Below, in pieces: positions 32,050-41,177 of a stretch of DNA of 64,000 nt. How positions within the stretch are numbered: the stretch's first letter is position 1; each line of letters begins with the position of its first letter. This DNA comes from Nodosilinea sp. PGN35. GTDB taxonomy: Bacteria > Cyanobacteriota > Cyanobacteriia > Phormidesmidales > Phormidesmidaceae. Both the position numbers and the translations under genes were made by a program. Where the stretch lies: NCBI RefSeq assembly GCF_029109325.1, contig NZ_JAQKQJ010000021.1, positions 178,475-242,474 of the forward strand. Reading direction: 5' to 3'. The notes beneath the pieces were generated by a model. The model searched no databases. It was not told the origin of the DNA and saw only the letters and a list, made by a program, of their open reading frames with translations.

Positions 32050-33113
32050 GAGGTAGCCCACAGCCGACCACCGTGATTTCTCACAATTTTTTTGCAGTTG
32101 GCTAAGCCAATGCCTGTGCCTGAGTAGCTTTCAGCGGACTGAGTCCGTTGAAACATGTTGAAAATTTTATCGAGGTATTGGGCATCAATGCCAATGCCAT
32201 TGTCGCTAACTTCAAGCAGCCACCAGTCTTCCTCCTGTAGCGCAGCAATTTCGATCTGTGGAACCACCCCCGGCTCCACAAATTTGATGGCATTGCAGAT
32301 TAGATTTTGAAATAGCTGAATTAGCTGAGTCTCGTAGCCCATGACGGTAGGCAGCGAGGCGCAACCAAGGATAATCTGCTCTTGTTTGGCACTGCTGTCC
32401 AAGTTTTCTAGCACCTGGTTCAGCACAGCATTTAGATCGACGGCCTGCATTGCTTGACCCTGTAGGCCCGTTTTAGAGTAAGACAGCAAGTCTTGAATCA
32501 GCCGCTGCATGCGATCGCCGGAACCGTGGATTCGATTGAGAAAATCAAGGGCCTCTCGATCTAATTTGTCCTGGTATTTGATCAGCATCATCTTGGCAAA
32601 ACCGGTGATACTCTGGAGCGGCTGCTGTAAATCGTGGGACACCACGTAGGCAAATTGCTCTAGCTCTTGATTGGAGCGAGCCAGTTCTTGGTTGTGCTCT
32701 AGCAACTGCTGTTTCAGCCGCTGGATGCAGAGCTGATGCTCAATACGGGCGAGCACTTCCATTTCCTGAAAGGGCTTGGTCACGTAGTCAACACCACCTA
32801 CGGCAAAGGCTTTGACCTTATCTAAGGCATCGTCTAGGGCGCTGATAAAGATAACCGGAACGTCGCGGGTGTTGGGGTCAGATTTTAACTGTTGGCACAC
32901 GCTATAGCCGTCCATGCCCGGCATTCTGATGTCCAGCAAGATTAGATCGGGCAGATCTGACTGCACCGACGCGATCGCCCGCTGCCCGCTCAGGGCTTTG
33001 CGCACCTCATAGCCCTGGTTGGTCAGCATAGCAGACAACACCCTCAGATTGTCTGGGGTATCGTCCACCAGCAAAATATCTTCTCGCAGACCACCTTTTG
33101 AATATTTATGCAT
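31989..33113 (-). CDS. Response regulator-histidine kinase (REC-HisKA-HATPase)
   Basis: 374 residues. An N-terminal receiver has acceptor Asp61 (LILLDIRMPGMDGY) and Lys in YVTKPF. A short coiled coil (LLEHNQELARSNQELEQF) joins HisKA with His160 (VVSHDLQQPLQSITGF) and a HATPase domain with N-box (LICNAIKF), DNGIGID and GTGIGLANCKKI. This is the phytochrome-like SHDLQQPL kinase subtype. The receiver at the N-terminus suggests input by phosphotransfer, probably from the hybrid kinases encoded upstream on the same strand (97 bases to the CHASE2 kinase). Confidence 0.9.
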   Translation of the reverse strand: MHKYSKGGLREDILLVDDTPDNLRVLSAMLTNQGYEVRKALSGQRAIASVQSDLPDLILLDIRMPGMDGYSVCQQLKSDPNTRDVPVIFISALDDALDKVKAFAVGGVDYVTKPFQEMEVLARIEHQLCIQRLKQQLLEHNQELARSNQELEQFAYVVSHDLQQPLQSITGFAKMMLIKYQDKLDREALDFLNRIHGSGDRMQRLIQDLLSYSKTGLQGQAMQAVDLNAVLNQVLENLDSSAKQEQIILGCASLPTVMGYETQLIQLFQNLICNAIKFVEPGVVPQIEIAALQEEDWWLLEVSDNGIGIDAQYLDKIFNMFQRTQSAESYSGTGIGLANCKKIVRNHGGRLWATSQLGSGTTFHFTLPGSGDPP

Positions 33114-33210
33114 ACCGATATGACAAAGTTGTTATCAGGAAAAAAGAAAAACAGAAATTTATTTGATCAGCAGATTAAGCTAAAGCTAAATAGCGATCGC
33201 TCTAGGCCAG

Positions 33211-36200
33211 TTAAAGATTTGATCGGGTGAGCTGAATGATCTTATCAAAGTTGAAATCCTCCAGCCAGTGGGTCAATAGTTTGGCCAGGGGAGCATGGGT
33301 TTCAGGCAGCTGAGCCAGGAGATCGAGGATTGGGCGATCGGCCCCTTTCACCGCCAGATTGTGCAGCGTCTGAATCCACTCGGGCGACATCTCCGCCAGG
33401 ATTGCTGAATCAACGGGATAGTCGACGGCTTTAGCCGCCTGGGCCGACGATTGATAGATATAGGTGAGGGATAAATGCTCAGCGAGTTTGCCCAGCAGCA
33501 GATCGGATTGAACCGGCTTGCGCAAAAAGTCGTCGCAGCCGATGGCGATGGCGTTGGCTTTAGTTTCTTCAAAGGGGCTAGCCGTGAGCGCAATAATTTT
33601 GGTGCGGCCTGAGGGACGCCCTAAAACGGGGGAGGCCGTAGCAGACAGACCAGAGGGGGAGCTTAACTGCCCCTGGGCTTTTGCCTGGTCGTATTCCAGG
33701 GAGCGGATTATTTGGGTGGCTTTTACCCCATCGACCACCGGCATCCGCAGATCCATCAGAATTAAGTGGGGGTGCCACTGTTGCCAAAGATTGATACCGG
33801 CTTTACCGTCCTTAGAGCAACAGAGTTCAAAGCCCAGAGGCGTCAGCAACTCCAGCAGCATCTGGCTGTTTTCCGGCTGGTCTTCAACAATGAGAATGCG
33901 GTAGGTGGGCTGATTGGGTGCCAGGGCGACGACTCGCCCTGGCGATTCACACAGAACCAGCGGCGGCGCTTCAGCGGGGGCAGCTTGGATATGAAATTTA
34001 AAGCGGCTGCCCTGGCCAGGGGTGCTCTGTACGGTGATATCTCCCCTCATCAGGCGCACAAATCGTCGGCTGATGGCCAGCCCAAGGCCGGTACCGGTCT
34101 CGGTGTGGTCACCGGCATTGATTTGAGTAAAGGGTTGAAACAGCTGACTGAGGCCAGCAGCAGCCATGCCGATGCCGGTGTCTTCGACCTCAAATACCAG
34201 GGTAATAGTACGGGAACGGTGCGGATCAAACAGCCGATGAACCCGCACGGTGACGCTGCCGGTCTCCGTGAATTTAATCGCGTTGCCGATTAGATTCAGC
34301 AAAATTTGCCTGAGTTTGCCCTCATCGGTGGCGATGTACTGGGGCAAATCGTCGGCGGGTTGAATCATCAGTTGCAGCCCCTTAGTCTGGGCCTTGGCCC
34401 GCACCATACTGTCTAAGTCGTCCAGCAGGTGGTAGAGATCGAAGGGTGTTTCGTTGAGCTGAATTCTGCCCGCCTCAATTTTTGACATCTCTAAGACGTC
34501 GTTGATCAGCCCTAGCAGATGCTGCCCGCTGCGGTTAATAATCTTGAGGTGGTTGCGGTGGTCGAGGTGGAGCGACTGGTCGTGACCCATCACTTGGGCA
34601 AACCCAAGAATAACGTTCAGCGGGGTGCGCAGCTCGTGGCTCATTTGGGCCAGAAAATCGCCCTTGGCTCGACTGGCTGCCGCGCTGCGCTGCGCCTCGC
34701 GCAGGGCAGCCTCTTTGGCTCGCTGCAGGGCAGCTTCAGCCTGTTTATGCTCGGTAATTTCTTCTAGAAGTAACAAGACGCCAGGGGAGGGAGGGGGAAT
34801 GATAGGAGGGTTGAGGGGCACAGAGACGGGCAGGGGTTGCAGGCTGAGGTCAAACCAGCGGTTGCCCCGATGCAGGCCGCTGTATTGACTAGGATTCCCC
34901 ATTTTGAGCTGCTCTAGACTGTTTTGCCACTGGTCGGCACTCAACCAGTGGGGCACTACTGCCGCCCCCATAGGACTCCCCACCTCAATGGCAAAGCACT
35001 GTTTGGCCACCGGATTACAAAACCAAACCAGACCGTCTGCATCGGCGGCTAGCAGACCGACGGGCAGGGTGCGGGCGATCGCAATTTGCATTGCCTGAGA
35101 GCGCCCCAGCTGCTGAGCCAGATCTGCCAGCTGGGCCACTTGGGGAATCGCGCCCTGGGGTCGAGGCAGCGGTGGAGCCGGTTGCCAAGCCACTCCGGTA
35201 GTGAGCGTGTAGCTGAGCAAGTCCTGGTGGTGCTCCCGCCAAAGCACGGTGACCTGACGCCGCAGCAGATAGTCTTCCCGCAGGCGATCGCTGAGGGCGG
35301 CCAGGGCGGCTGTGACGACAAAGAGGCTGATCGGGGCCGCCGTGGGCAACCAATAGTGGGCCTGAAACAGCAGCAGGCTGGCCACGGCCCAGCTGCTGCA
35401 CAGCCCGGCGATGGTGGCGAGTTGTCGGGGAGTGTTCCATCCGGCCATCAGCCAGCTGAGGCCAGGGGCACTCAGCAGCAGCAGCCAGAGGTAGGGGCTG
35501 GCCAGGGGCCGCAGGGCGCTGTTTTGCAGCAGGTTGTGAATGGCCGTGGCGTGGAGGTAAACGCCGCTGGTGGGTGGGTTGCGATCAAACGGCGTGACCA
35601 GGGGATCGAGCCCCGTCGCGGTGGCTCCCACAACCACGATTTTGTGTCGCAGGGCGGACGCCGGCAGGCGGCCCTCCAGCACATCGACAAAGGAGTAGGT
35701 CTGAACGGCGGCGGCTGGGCCTGCCCAGTTCAACCACAGGGGCTGCCCCAGGTCAGGGAGATCGACCAGTTCAGACCTCAGGCTGTGGGCCTGAACCGCT
35801 GCGACCCCCAGGGCAGGCTGACCTCCCCACAGGGGGGTAATCTGGCGCACCAGCCCGTCCGGGTCTTCTCGCCGCATAATATGGCCTGTGGCGATCGCCG
35901 CCTGCTTGAGTTCCGGCACCGGCACCAGAGGGACATTCTCAGCGTCCCAGGCCTGGGCGAGTACCGTTGCCCCCTGTCGCCGTAGGGCCTTGGCCAACTC
36001 AGCGTCGTTGCCGCTGGGCTCTGACCAGAGCACCGTCATCACCACAATGCTGGCCTGCTGGCGGGTCAAATGGTCGAGGAGCTGCGTGTAGTAGTAGCGC
36101 GGCCAGGGAAATCGCCCCAGCTCCCGGAGGCTGGCATCGTCGATGGCAATGACCACCAGACGCTCATCTAGCGGTCTTGGCCCCCGGAGTTCAAATAGAC

Positions 36201-36321
36201 GTTGGTAAGCCATCTGCTCTAGGGGTTGAAAGGCTTGCCTCTGCAAGAGCAGCCCGATCGCCACCGCCGCGATCGCCCCAGGGAGTAGCCGCCACAGATG
36301 TTCTCCTAGGCGCTTAGTCAT
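33211..36321 (-). CDS. CHASE2 hybrid histidine kinase (CHASE2-TM-PAS-HisKA-HATPase-REC)
   Basis: 1036 residues. TM1 (about 12-26) and an extracellular CHASE2 domain (about 30-260, with RLVVIAIDDASLRELGRFPWPR) are followed by membrane helices (about 276-345). Then come a PAS domain (about 405-520), HisKA with His562 (MSHELRTPLNVILGF), HATPase (NLIGNAIKFT, DTGIGM, GTGLGLAIS) and a receiver with Asp857 (ILMDLRMPVVDG). The last 58 residues (978-1036, MSPEWIQTLHNL … DFNFDKIIQL) form a helical module shared with four other kinases here. The start overlaps the preceding small gene by eight bases. Confidence 0.9.
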   Translation of the reverse strand: MTKRLGEHLWRLLPGAIAAVAIGLLLQRQAFQPLEQMAYQRLFELRGPRPLDERLVVIAIDDASLRELGRFPWPRYYYTQLLDHLTRQQASIVVMTVLWSEPSGNDAELAKALRRQGATVLAQAWDAENVPLVPVPELKQAAIATGHIMRREDPDGLVRQITPLWGGQPALGVAAVQAHSLRSELVDLPDLGQPLWLNWAGPAAAVQTYSFVDVLEGRLPASALRHKIVVVGATATGLDPLVTPFDRNPPTSGVYLHATAIHNLLQNSALRPLASPYLWLLLLSAPGLSWLMAGWNTPRQLATIAGLCSSWAVASLLLFQAHYWLPTAAPISLFVVTAALAALSDRLREDYLLRRQVTVLWREHHQDLLSYTLTTGVAWQPAPPLPRPQGAIPQVAQLADLAQQLGRSQAMQIAIARTLPVGLLAADADGLVWFCNPVAKQCFAIEVGSPMGAAVVPHWLSADQWQNSLEQLKMGNPSQYSGLHRGNRWFDLSLQPLPVSVPLNPPIIPPPSPGVLLLLEEITEHKQAEAALQRAKEAALREAQRSAAASRAKGDFLAQMSHELRTPLNVILGFAQVMGHDQSLHLDHRNHLKIINRSGQHLLGLINDVLEMSKIEAGRIQLNETPFDLYHLLDDLDSMVRAKAQTKGLQLMIQPADDLPQYIATDEGKLRQILLNLIGNAIKFTETGSVTVRVHRLFDPHRSRTITLVFEVEDTGIGMAAAGLSQLFQPFTQINAGDHTETGTGLGLAISRRFVRLMRGDITVQSTPGQGSRFKFHIQAAPAEAPPLVLCESPGRVVALAPNQPTYRILIVEDQPENSQMLLELLTPLGFELCCSKDGKAGINLWQQWHPHLILMDLRMPVVDGVKATQIIRSLEYDQAKAQGQLSSPSGLSATASPVLGRPSGRTKIIALTASPFEETKANAIAIGCDDFLRKPVQSDLLLGKLAEHLSLTYIYQSSAQAAKAVDYPVDSAILAEMSPEWIQTLHNLAVKGADRPILDLLAQLPETHAPLAKLLTHWLEDFNFDKIIQLTRSNL

Positions 36322-36577
36322 GGCCAGCAGCCCTGGTCAATGCCAGAATTGGCTCACAGTGAAAATCCTGCGCCCACTGCCTGAGCGCTTGAATCAGGGT
36401 TTCCTGGGTTTTTGAGAGCTGCACCACCCGATGCAAAGAGCGGTGGCTCTCAGGCTCAATCACCACCGGGCAGGGCTGCTGCACCTGGCTGAGCTGGGTG
36501 ACGGCCACGGCCACAGTGGCCGTGGCGACTATGGTAGGCACCGGAGGTTCGATCACCTCGTGGAGAGCATTATCCAT
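36314..36577 (-). CDS. Small protein carrying half of the kinase tail module
   Basis: 87 residues. It starts nine bases after the upstream kinase gene stops and overlaps the CHASE2 kinase start by eight bases, so it is wedged into an operon. The C-terminal stretch LIQALRQWAQDFHCEPILALT matches the end of the helical tail module of the neighbouring kinases. The N-terminal half is an Ala/Val/Thr-rich stretch (VATATVAVAV) encoded over a perfect GCCACGGCCAC palindrome (36504-36526). It could be a free tail that competes with kinase tails, or a remnant of a deleted kinase. Confidence 0.55.
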   Translation of the reverse strand: MDNALHEVIEPPVPTIVATATVAVAVTQLSQVQQPCPVVIEPESHRSLHRVVQLSKTQETLIQALRQWAQDFHCEPILALTRAAGHD

Positions 36578-36586
36578 AGGTTGACA

Positions 36587-38155
36587 TCATCGGCTCCGGT
36601 CTACAACACGCTGGGTAATGGCAACAATTGGATCAAATTGAAAGTTTTTGTTCCAATCCGACAGCACCGTTGTCAAAGGCCGATAGACCTCGGGAATCTG
36701 TTTGATCAGCACTGTAATTTGCTGATCAAACCCCTGCATAGCCGCCCTGTGCAGCTGAATTGCCCAACTCAGGGGCAGCCCCTGCCCCAGGGCTTCGGCC
36801 ATTAGAGCTTCAGCCGTCGCCAGGGTCATAGTCGAGACCGTCGGTGAGCCTTCGCCCAGCGGCTCGACCTCGGCCGAGGCACCCCTGGGCAAGGCCTTTG
36901 CGGCTACCGTTGCCAACTGAGTCGGGAGGAAGAACCTGGCCTTGGTACCCTGCCCAGGGGTGCTCGAGAGGCTGATTTGCCCCCCTAGGGCCTGGATGTA
37001 CTGATGGCTGATGTAGAGGCCAAGGCCTAGACCTTGCCTGGGTCGCTGCTCCGACTCCGACTGACCAAAGGAGTGAAAGAGATGACTGACCTCGTGGTCA
37101 GCAATGCCGCAGCCAGTGTCGCCAACTTCAAAATACAGGATGGGAGCAGATTGTTGATCGTGCGGTTCTGGCGGTGCATCGGCGGCACAGCTTTGCCAAT
37201 AGTTGTCCTCTAGATTTACCCGCAGATTGACCTGTCCCGCGCTGGTGAACTGAATGGCATTTTTGAGGAGCTGAATGAGAATCTGCCGCAGCTTGACGGC
37301 ATCGGAGTGGATATATTTTGGCACCTGAGGGTCAATCAATAGATTAAACTGCAACCCCTGCTTCTCAGCCTGGGGACGCCAGTCACCTACAATTTCTTCC
37401 AGCAGCGAATGCAGGTCAAAATCCTGCTTTTTAAGCGTGATATGAGCGGACTCATCCCGAGTAATTGTGAGGACTTGATTGATCATTTTGAGGAGCTGAC
37501 GGGCATTTTTATGAATGCCCGCAACATAGTCCTGGTGCTCTTCCGTGAGCAAGGAGTCGTCGATCATCAAGCCCGAGAAACCCAGAATACTGTTTAAGGG
37601 AGTTCTGAGTTCGTGGCTCATGCGGGCGATGAAATTGCTCTTAGCTCGGTTGGCAATTTCGGCAATTTCTTTGGCGTCTTGCAGAGCTGCGGCAGTGCGT
37701 TTGTGGGCCTCAATCTCTTTCTGAAGCTGCTGATTCTGTTCAGTTAGCTGATTTTGCAGACGCTGAATTGTTAGCTGATGAGCAATGCGTGCCAGAATCT
37801 CCCCGGTTTGGAAGGGTTTAGTGACATAGTCAGCACCGCCCAGTTCAAAAGCCCTGACCTTGTCCAGCACATCATCTAGAGCACTCAAAAAAATGATTGG
37901 AATGCCCTCGGTTTCTGGGGCAGATTTTAGCCGATGGCAGACCTCATAGCCGTCTAGGGCAGGCATGCGAATATCCAACAAGATCAGATCGGGGGGGTAG
38001 GATCTGACGCTGACCAGGGCCATTTCGCCATTGGTAACGCAGCGAACCTTGTAGCCCATGGTAGATAGGCTAGCCGACAAAATTCGCAGGTTGTCCGGTG
38101 AGTCATCTACGACAAGAATACTGCCTTTACAAACATTGGCTGGGGGTGAGTTCAT
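36587..38155 (-). CDS. Receiver-histidine kinase (REC-HisKA-HATPase with tail module)
   Basis: 522 residues. Receiver with Asp61 (LILLDIRMPALDGYE) and YVTKPF; coiled coil; HisKA with His181 (MSHELRTPLNSILGF); HATPase (LLKNAIQFT, GDTGCGI, GLGLGLYIS). The last 60 residues (LSWAIQLHRAAMQG … NFQFDPIVAI) are the shared helical module. No membrane segment, so it is cytosolic. It heads a same-strand run of four genes down to 31989, likely one operon with little spacing. Confidence 0.9.
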   Translation of the reverse strand: MNSPPANVCKGSILVVDDSPDNLRILSASLSTMGYKVRCVTNGEMALVSVRSYPPDLILLDIRMPALDGYEVCHRLKSAPETEGIPIIFLSALDDVLDKVRAFELGGADYVTKPFQTGEILARIAHQLTIQRLQNQLTEQNQQLQKEIEAHKRTAAALQDAKEIAEIANRAKSNFIARMSHELRTPLNSILGFSGLMIDDSLLTEEHQDYVAGIHKNARQLLKMINQVLTITRDESAHITLKKQDFDLHSLLEEIVGDWRPQAEKQGLQFNLLIDPQVPKYIHSDAVKLRQILIQLLKNAIQFTSAGQVNLRVNLEDNYWQSCAADAPPEPHDQQSAPILYFEVGDTGCGIADHEVSHLFHSFGQSESEQRPRQGLGLGLYISHQYIQALGGQISLSSTPGQGTKARFFLPTQLATVAAKALPRGASAEVEPLGEGSPTVSTMTLATAEALMAEALGQGLPLSWAIQLHRAAMQGFDQQITVLIKQIPEVYRPLTTVLSDWNKNFQFDPIVAITQRVVDRSR

Positions 38156-38410
38156 CTCAGTCGAAATTGGGCTGATGCCGTGGTGTTGAAATATAGGCTG
38201 GCTATCGGGCTATATTTCCTGATATAGCAACCCAGAGTGAATGGCCGCAAAACGGGCAGGCAGTCCGTCTCAGCAGGGTCTCTGCCCCACCGACGATGGC
38301 AGGAGACAAGTATAGCAATACCGTCTATCTTGCAGTGTAGGCGAAGAATGTGACATTCCCGTGGCGGCCCCTACTTTGGAGCGTGAGCCTCGTCGGGGGC
38401 TAGCTAAGCG

Positions 38411-38788
38411 CTATTCACTGTCCCAGTGTAGGGCTAGGGCGATTTGATCGCCCAGCAGGCCGGGGTCAAAGGGTTTGCTCATGATGGCCTGGGCTCCCAG
38501 TTCAGCATACTGTTGCTCCGAGACAATTCCCCCTGTCGCCGTGAGCATAATGACCGGAATGAGCTGAGTTGCAGGCGTTTTCTTTAAAAGCTGGAGAGTT
38601 TGGAGCCCATCTACCCCAGGCATTAAGACATCCAGCAAAATAGCGTCGGGCTGAACCTGAGCCGCGATCGCCACCCCCTCTTCTCCAGAACCGGCGGTTA
38701 GCACCTGCCACTGCTTCAGAGTTTGCAGGCTGACTTTAGCTATTTCGCGAATATCATCTTCATCATCAATTACGAGAATTTGTTTCAT
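38411..38788 (-). CDS. Single-domain response regulator (CheY-like)
   Basis: 125 residues, only a receiver. Acidic pocket IDDEDD, acceptor Asp in AILLDVLMPGVDGLQ, Thr in MLTATGG and Lys in MSKPFDP are all present, so it should be phosphorylatable. There is no output domain, so it probably shuttles phosphate or binds another protein. It is 255 bases upstream of the 522-residue kinase gene on the same strand. Confidence 0.9.
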   Translation of the reverse strand: MKQILVIDDEDDIREIAKVSLQTLKQWQVLTAGSGEEGVAIAAQVQPDAILLDVLMPGVDGLQTLQLLKKTPATQLIPVIMLTATGGIVSEQQYAELGAQAIMSKPFDPGLLGDQIALALHWDSE

Positions 38789-39082
38789 ACTCCCAGGGTG
38801 GCCATGGCACCAAGACTATTCTTTACAAAAAATTTAGACAGTGATATTAAGAAATGACATCAAAAAAATGACATTAGACGGTGACTTTTTGACTAAAATT
38901 GCGGCACTTAAAAATAGGGTTCCCAAACAACCTTAACTTTCAAAATTCAACTTTGTCGTCAAGTTATTGTCCACAAGAATTTCACATTCGTTCTCTATGC
39001 TATCTAACAAGTCAGCAAATTGGACAAGTGTTACCAATCTTTAGCCTCCCCCCGCTGCGTTCTCCACTTTTTTTGCCCCACA

Positions 39083-39412
39083 ATGCACCCTCTAGTTATT
39101 CAAGAATCCCTGGTCTATCGCTTTCGCTACTGGAATGAGACCGTCCAAGAAGGCATGTACTTCAACAATGATCTGTATACATACTTCCAGGCCTTTCCAG
39201 TAGCCAGTCGGTTGACAGCCTACGCCACAGCCTACGAGCAGATTCAGCAGGGAAATAGCGTTTGTATCACGGTGTCAGAGAGCCGCTACATCCTCTGGCT
39301 CTGTCTGCGGACACCCACTGTGCAGGGCAGCGCTGTCGCACTTTCCTATGGCGAGGCGGGCAACCGTGCAACCCCCCAGCAAGAGGTCGGGGTAGATAGT
39401 TGCAGCAGTTGA
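39083..39412 (+). CDS. Hypothetical protein
   Basis: 109 residues from the ATG at 39083 (MHPLVIQESLVYRFRYWNE); an earlier in-frame ATG at 39020 adds an implausible Cys-rich lead. I do not recognise the family. There is no signal peptide or membrane helix; the aromatic-rich segment YFNNDLYTYFQAFPVASRL and SESRYILWLCLR suggest a compact alpha/beta fold. It is the only plus-strand gene within a long minus-strand signalling run, so it is transcribed separately. Confidence 0.5.
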   Translation: MHPLVIQESLVYRFRYWNETVQEGMYFNNDLYTYFQAFPVASRLTAYATAYEQIQQGNSVCITVSESRYILWLCLRTPTVQGSAVALSYGEAGNRATPQQEVGVDSCSS

Positions 39413-39464
39413 TTCAGCTATAGCTACCGCCAGTCTGGTTGAGACATTGCCCAGATAAACGGGC

Positions 39465-39480
39465 AAACGTTTGAACGTTT
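39465..39480. repeat. Part copy of the AACGTTTGAACGTT palindrome
   Basis: AACGTTTGAACGTT (39466-39479) is identical to the first 14 bases of the perfect 22-base palindrome at 59466-59487. It is in the spacer between the hypothetical gene and the REC-wHTH-Hpt-REC gene. Confidence 0.5.
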
Positions 39481-39548
39481 TAGACGATTTTGGATGTTCT
39501 AACCAACGTGACTGTGGCTACAGGACACTGGGGCAGGCAGTGCGGGTG

Positions 39549-41072
39549 CTATCTGAGGGAGGGTTTGCGCCAGGTGGCCAGAAGACGATGGCGTTCGATG
39601 CGGTTGAAGATGCGGGTGATCACTTCGGGTTCGGTAAAGGGTTTGGCCACGTAGTCGTCGGCTCCCGAACTGTAGAGTTTGAGCACGATGTCTGGTTCCC
39701 GCTGGGCGGTTAGAAATAGGATCGGTAAACCGTTCCAGGTATCGTGACTGCGGATGAGTTTGCAGAGGTCAATACCGTTCAGTCCGGGCATATCTACGTC
39801 TAGAATTAGCAGGTCGGGCACTTCCTGCTCTAAAACGCCCCACACCTGGAGGGGATCGCTCAGGGCTAGGGGCTCGATTCCCCACCGGGAGAGCATGGTT
39901 TGCAAGGTGGCCAGAATAGCCTCGTCGTCATCGACGGCGAGCACTTTGAGCGGGGCCAGGGCTAAAGTGGGAGGGCGGCTAGGCGGCTCTGGCTGGGCTG
40001 AGCCGCCCTCCGGCAGCGGTGGGGCTGGCCGTAGCGGTGGTTGTGACTCCCCCGGCAGTCGGGGGGGCTGCTGCAATTCTTGCCGCAGGGCCACGACTAG
40101 GGCCGACAGCTGACCCACCATTTCAGGGGCAGCGGTTTTTAAGCTCTGCTCGATCGCCTGGCTGAGCCGAGACCCTGCCGAAAAGCCAAACATGCCCAGG
40201 CAGCCCGATAGCTTGTGGGCATCCGCCAGGGCGCTCTGGCGCAGCGCCTCGGGCAACGCCCCCGAGCCCAGGGCGACTACCGCTTGCTCCAGGCTGGTCA
40301 ACCGCTGGAGGGTGGGCTGCTTAAATTTTTCCCACAGGGCGATCGCAGCTTCCCGAGTCTCATCCCGCAGGGCTGCTTTTTGGGGGTCGGGGGGGGCCGC
40401 TTGGGGGGGCTGGAGCCGGTAGCCCATACCGTACACCGTATCGATGACGTCAACCGCCCCGGCCGCTCTGAGTTTTTGCCGCAGCCGTTTGATGTGAGTT
40501 CTGACGGTTTCCTCGCCGGGGGTGTCGCCAAAGCTCCAGAGGTGCTCCAGAATACTGGTGCCGCTAAAAATCCGCTGGGGATGCCGCAGAAATAGCTCCA
40601 GCAGGCTGTATTCCTTGGGGGACAGGGGCAGTGGTTTGCCCTGGTAAGTCACTTCACAGGTGCTGGGGTTGATGCACAGCTCCCCCGATCGCAGCACTGG
40701 ACTTTTCAGAGTGCCAAGGCGACGTAGCAAGGCGCGGATGCGGGCAGACAGCTCGTTGAGGGTGCAGGGTTTGACTAGATAGTCGTCGGCACCGGCATCG
40801 AGACCAACCACTTTATCTGAGGTATCGCTCTGGGCCGTGAGCAGCAAAATGGGATTGCTATACCGGGCCTGGCGCAGTTTTTGGCAGAGGCGAATGCCGT
40901 CGAGCTTAGGCAAATTGATATCGAGCACGATCAGGTCATAATCGGCGGCCTGGGCGTAGTCCCAGCCGGCCTCGCCGTCTAGGGCCACATCTACGGCGTA
41001 GTGTTGCGACACCAAAAAATCCGCCAGCTGCTGGGTTAAAAGCTCATCATCATCTACCAGTAGAATGCGCAT
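39549..41072 (-). CDS. OmpR-type regulator with Hpt and second receiver (REC-wHTH-Hpt-REC)
   Basis: 507 residues. Receiver 1 has Asp51 (LIVLDINLPKLDG). An OmpR/PhoB winged helix follows at about 127-222 (SPKEYSLLELFLRHPQRIFS, TVRTHIKRLRQKL). Next is an Hpt domain with His286 (DAHKLSGCLGMFGF), a Pro-rich linker and receiver 2 with Asp425 (LLILDVDMPGLNG) and YVAKPF. Thus one chain can take, relay and receive phosphate and bind DNA. AGGAG precedes the start. The nine-PAS hybrid kinase is encoded 105 bases upstream on the same strand and is its obvious partner. Confidence 0.9.
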   Translation of the reverse strand: MRILLVDDDELLTQQLADFLVSQHYAVDVALDGEAGWDYAQAADYDLIVLDINLPKLDGIRLCQKLRQARYSNPILLLTAQSDTSDKVVGLDAGADDYLVKPCTLNELSARIRALLRRLGTLKSPVLRSGELCINPSTCEVTYQGKPLPLSPKEYSLLELFLRHPQRIFSGTSILEHLWSFGDTPGEETVRTHIKRLRQKLRAAGAVDVIDTVYGMGYRLQPPQAAPPDPQKAALRDETREAAIALWEKFKQPTLQRLTSLEQAVVALGSGALPEALRQSALADAHKLSGCLGMFGFSAGSRLSQAIEQSLKTAAPEMVGQLSALVVALRQELQQPPRLPGESQPPLRPAPPLPEGGSAQPEPPSRPPTLALAPLKVLAVDDDEAILATLQTMLSRWGIEPLALSDPLQVWGVLEQEVPDLLILDVDMPGLNGIDLCKLIRSHDTWNGLPILFLTAQREPDIVLKLYSSGADDYVAKPFTEPEVITRIFNRIERHRLLATWRKPSLR

Positions 41073-41177
41073 GGGCGGTCTCCTAGATCTCCAGTACCGG
41101 TTGAGGCGATCGCTACCTAAAATCCTATAGCCGTCCCGCTGGGTTGGGCCATTTCCCGGTTAGGCGAGGAGCAGAGG

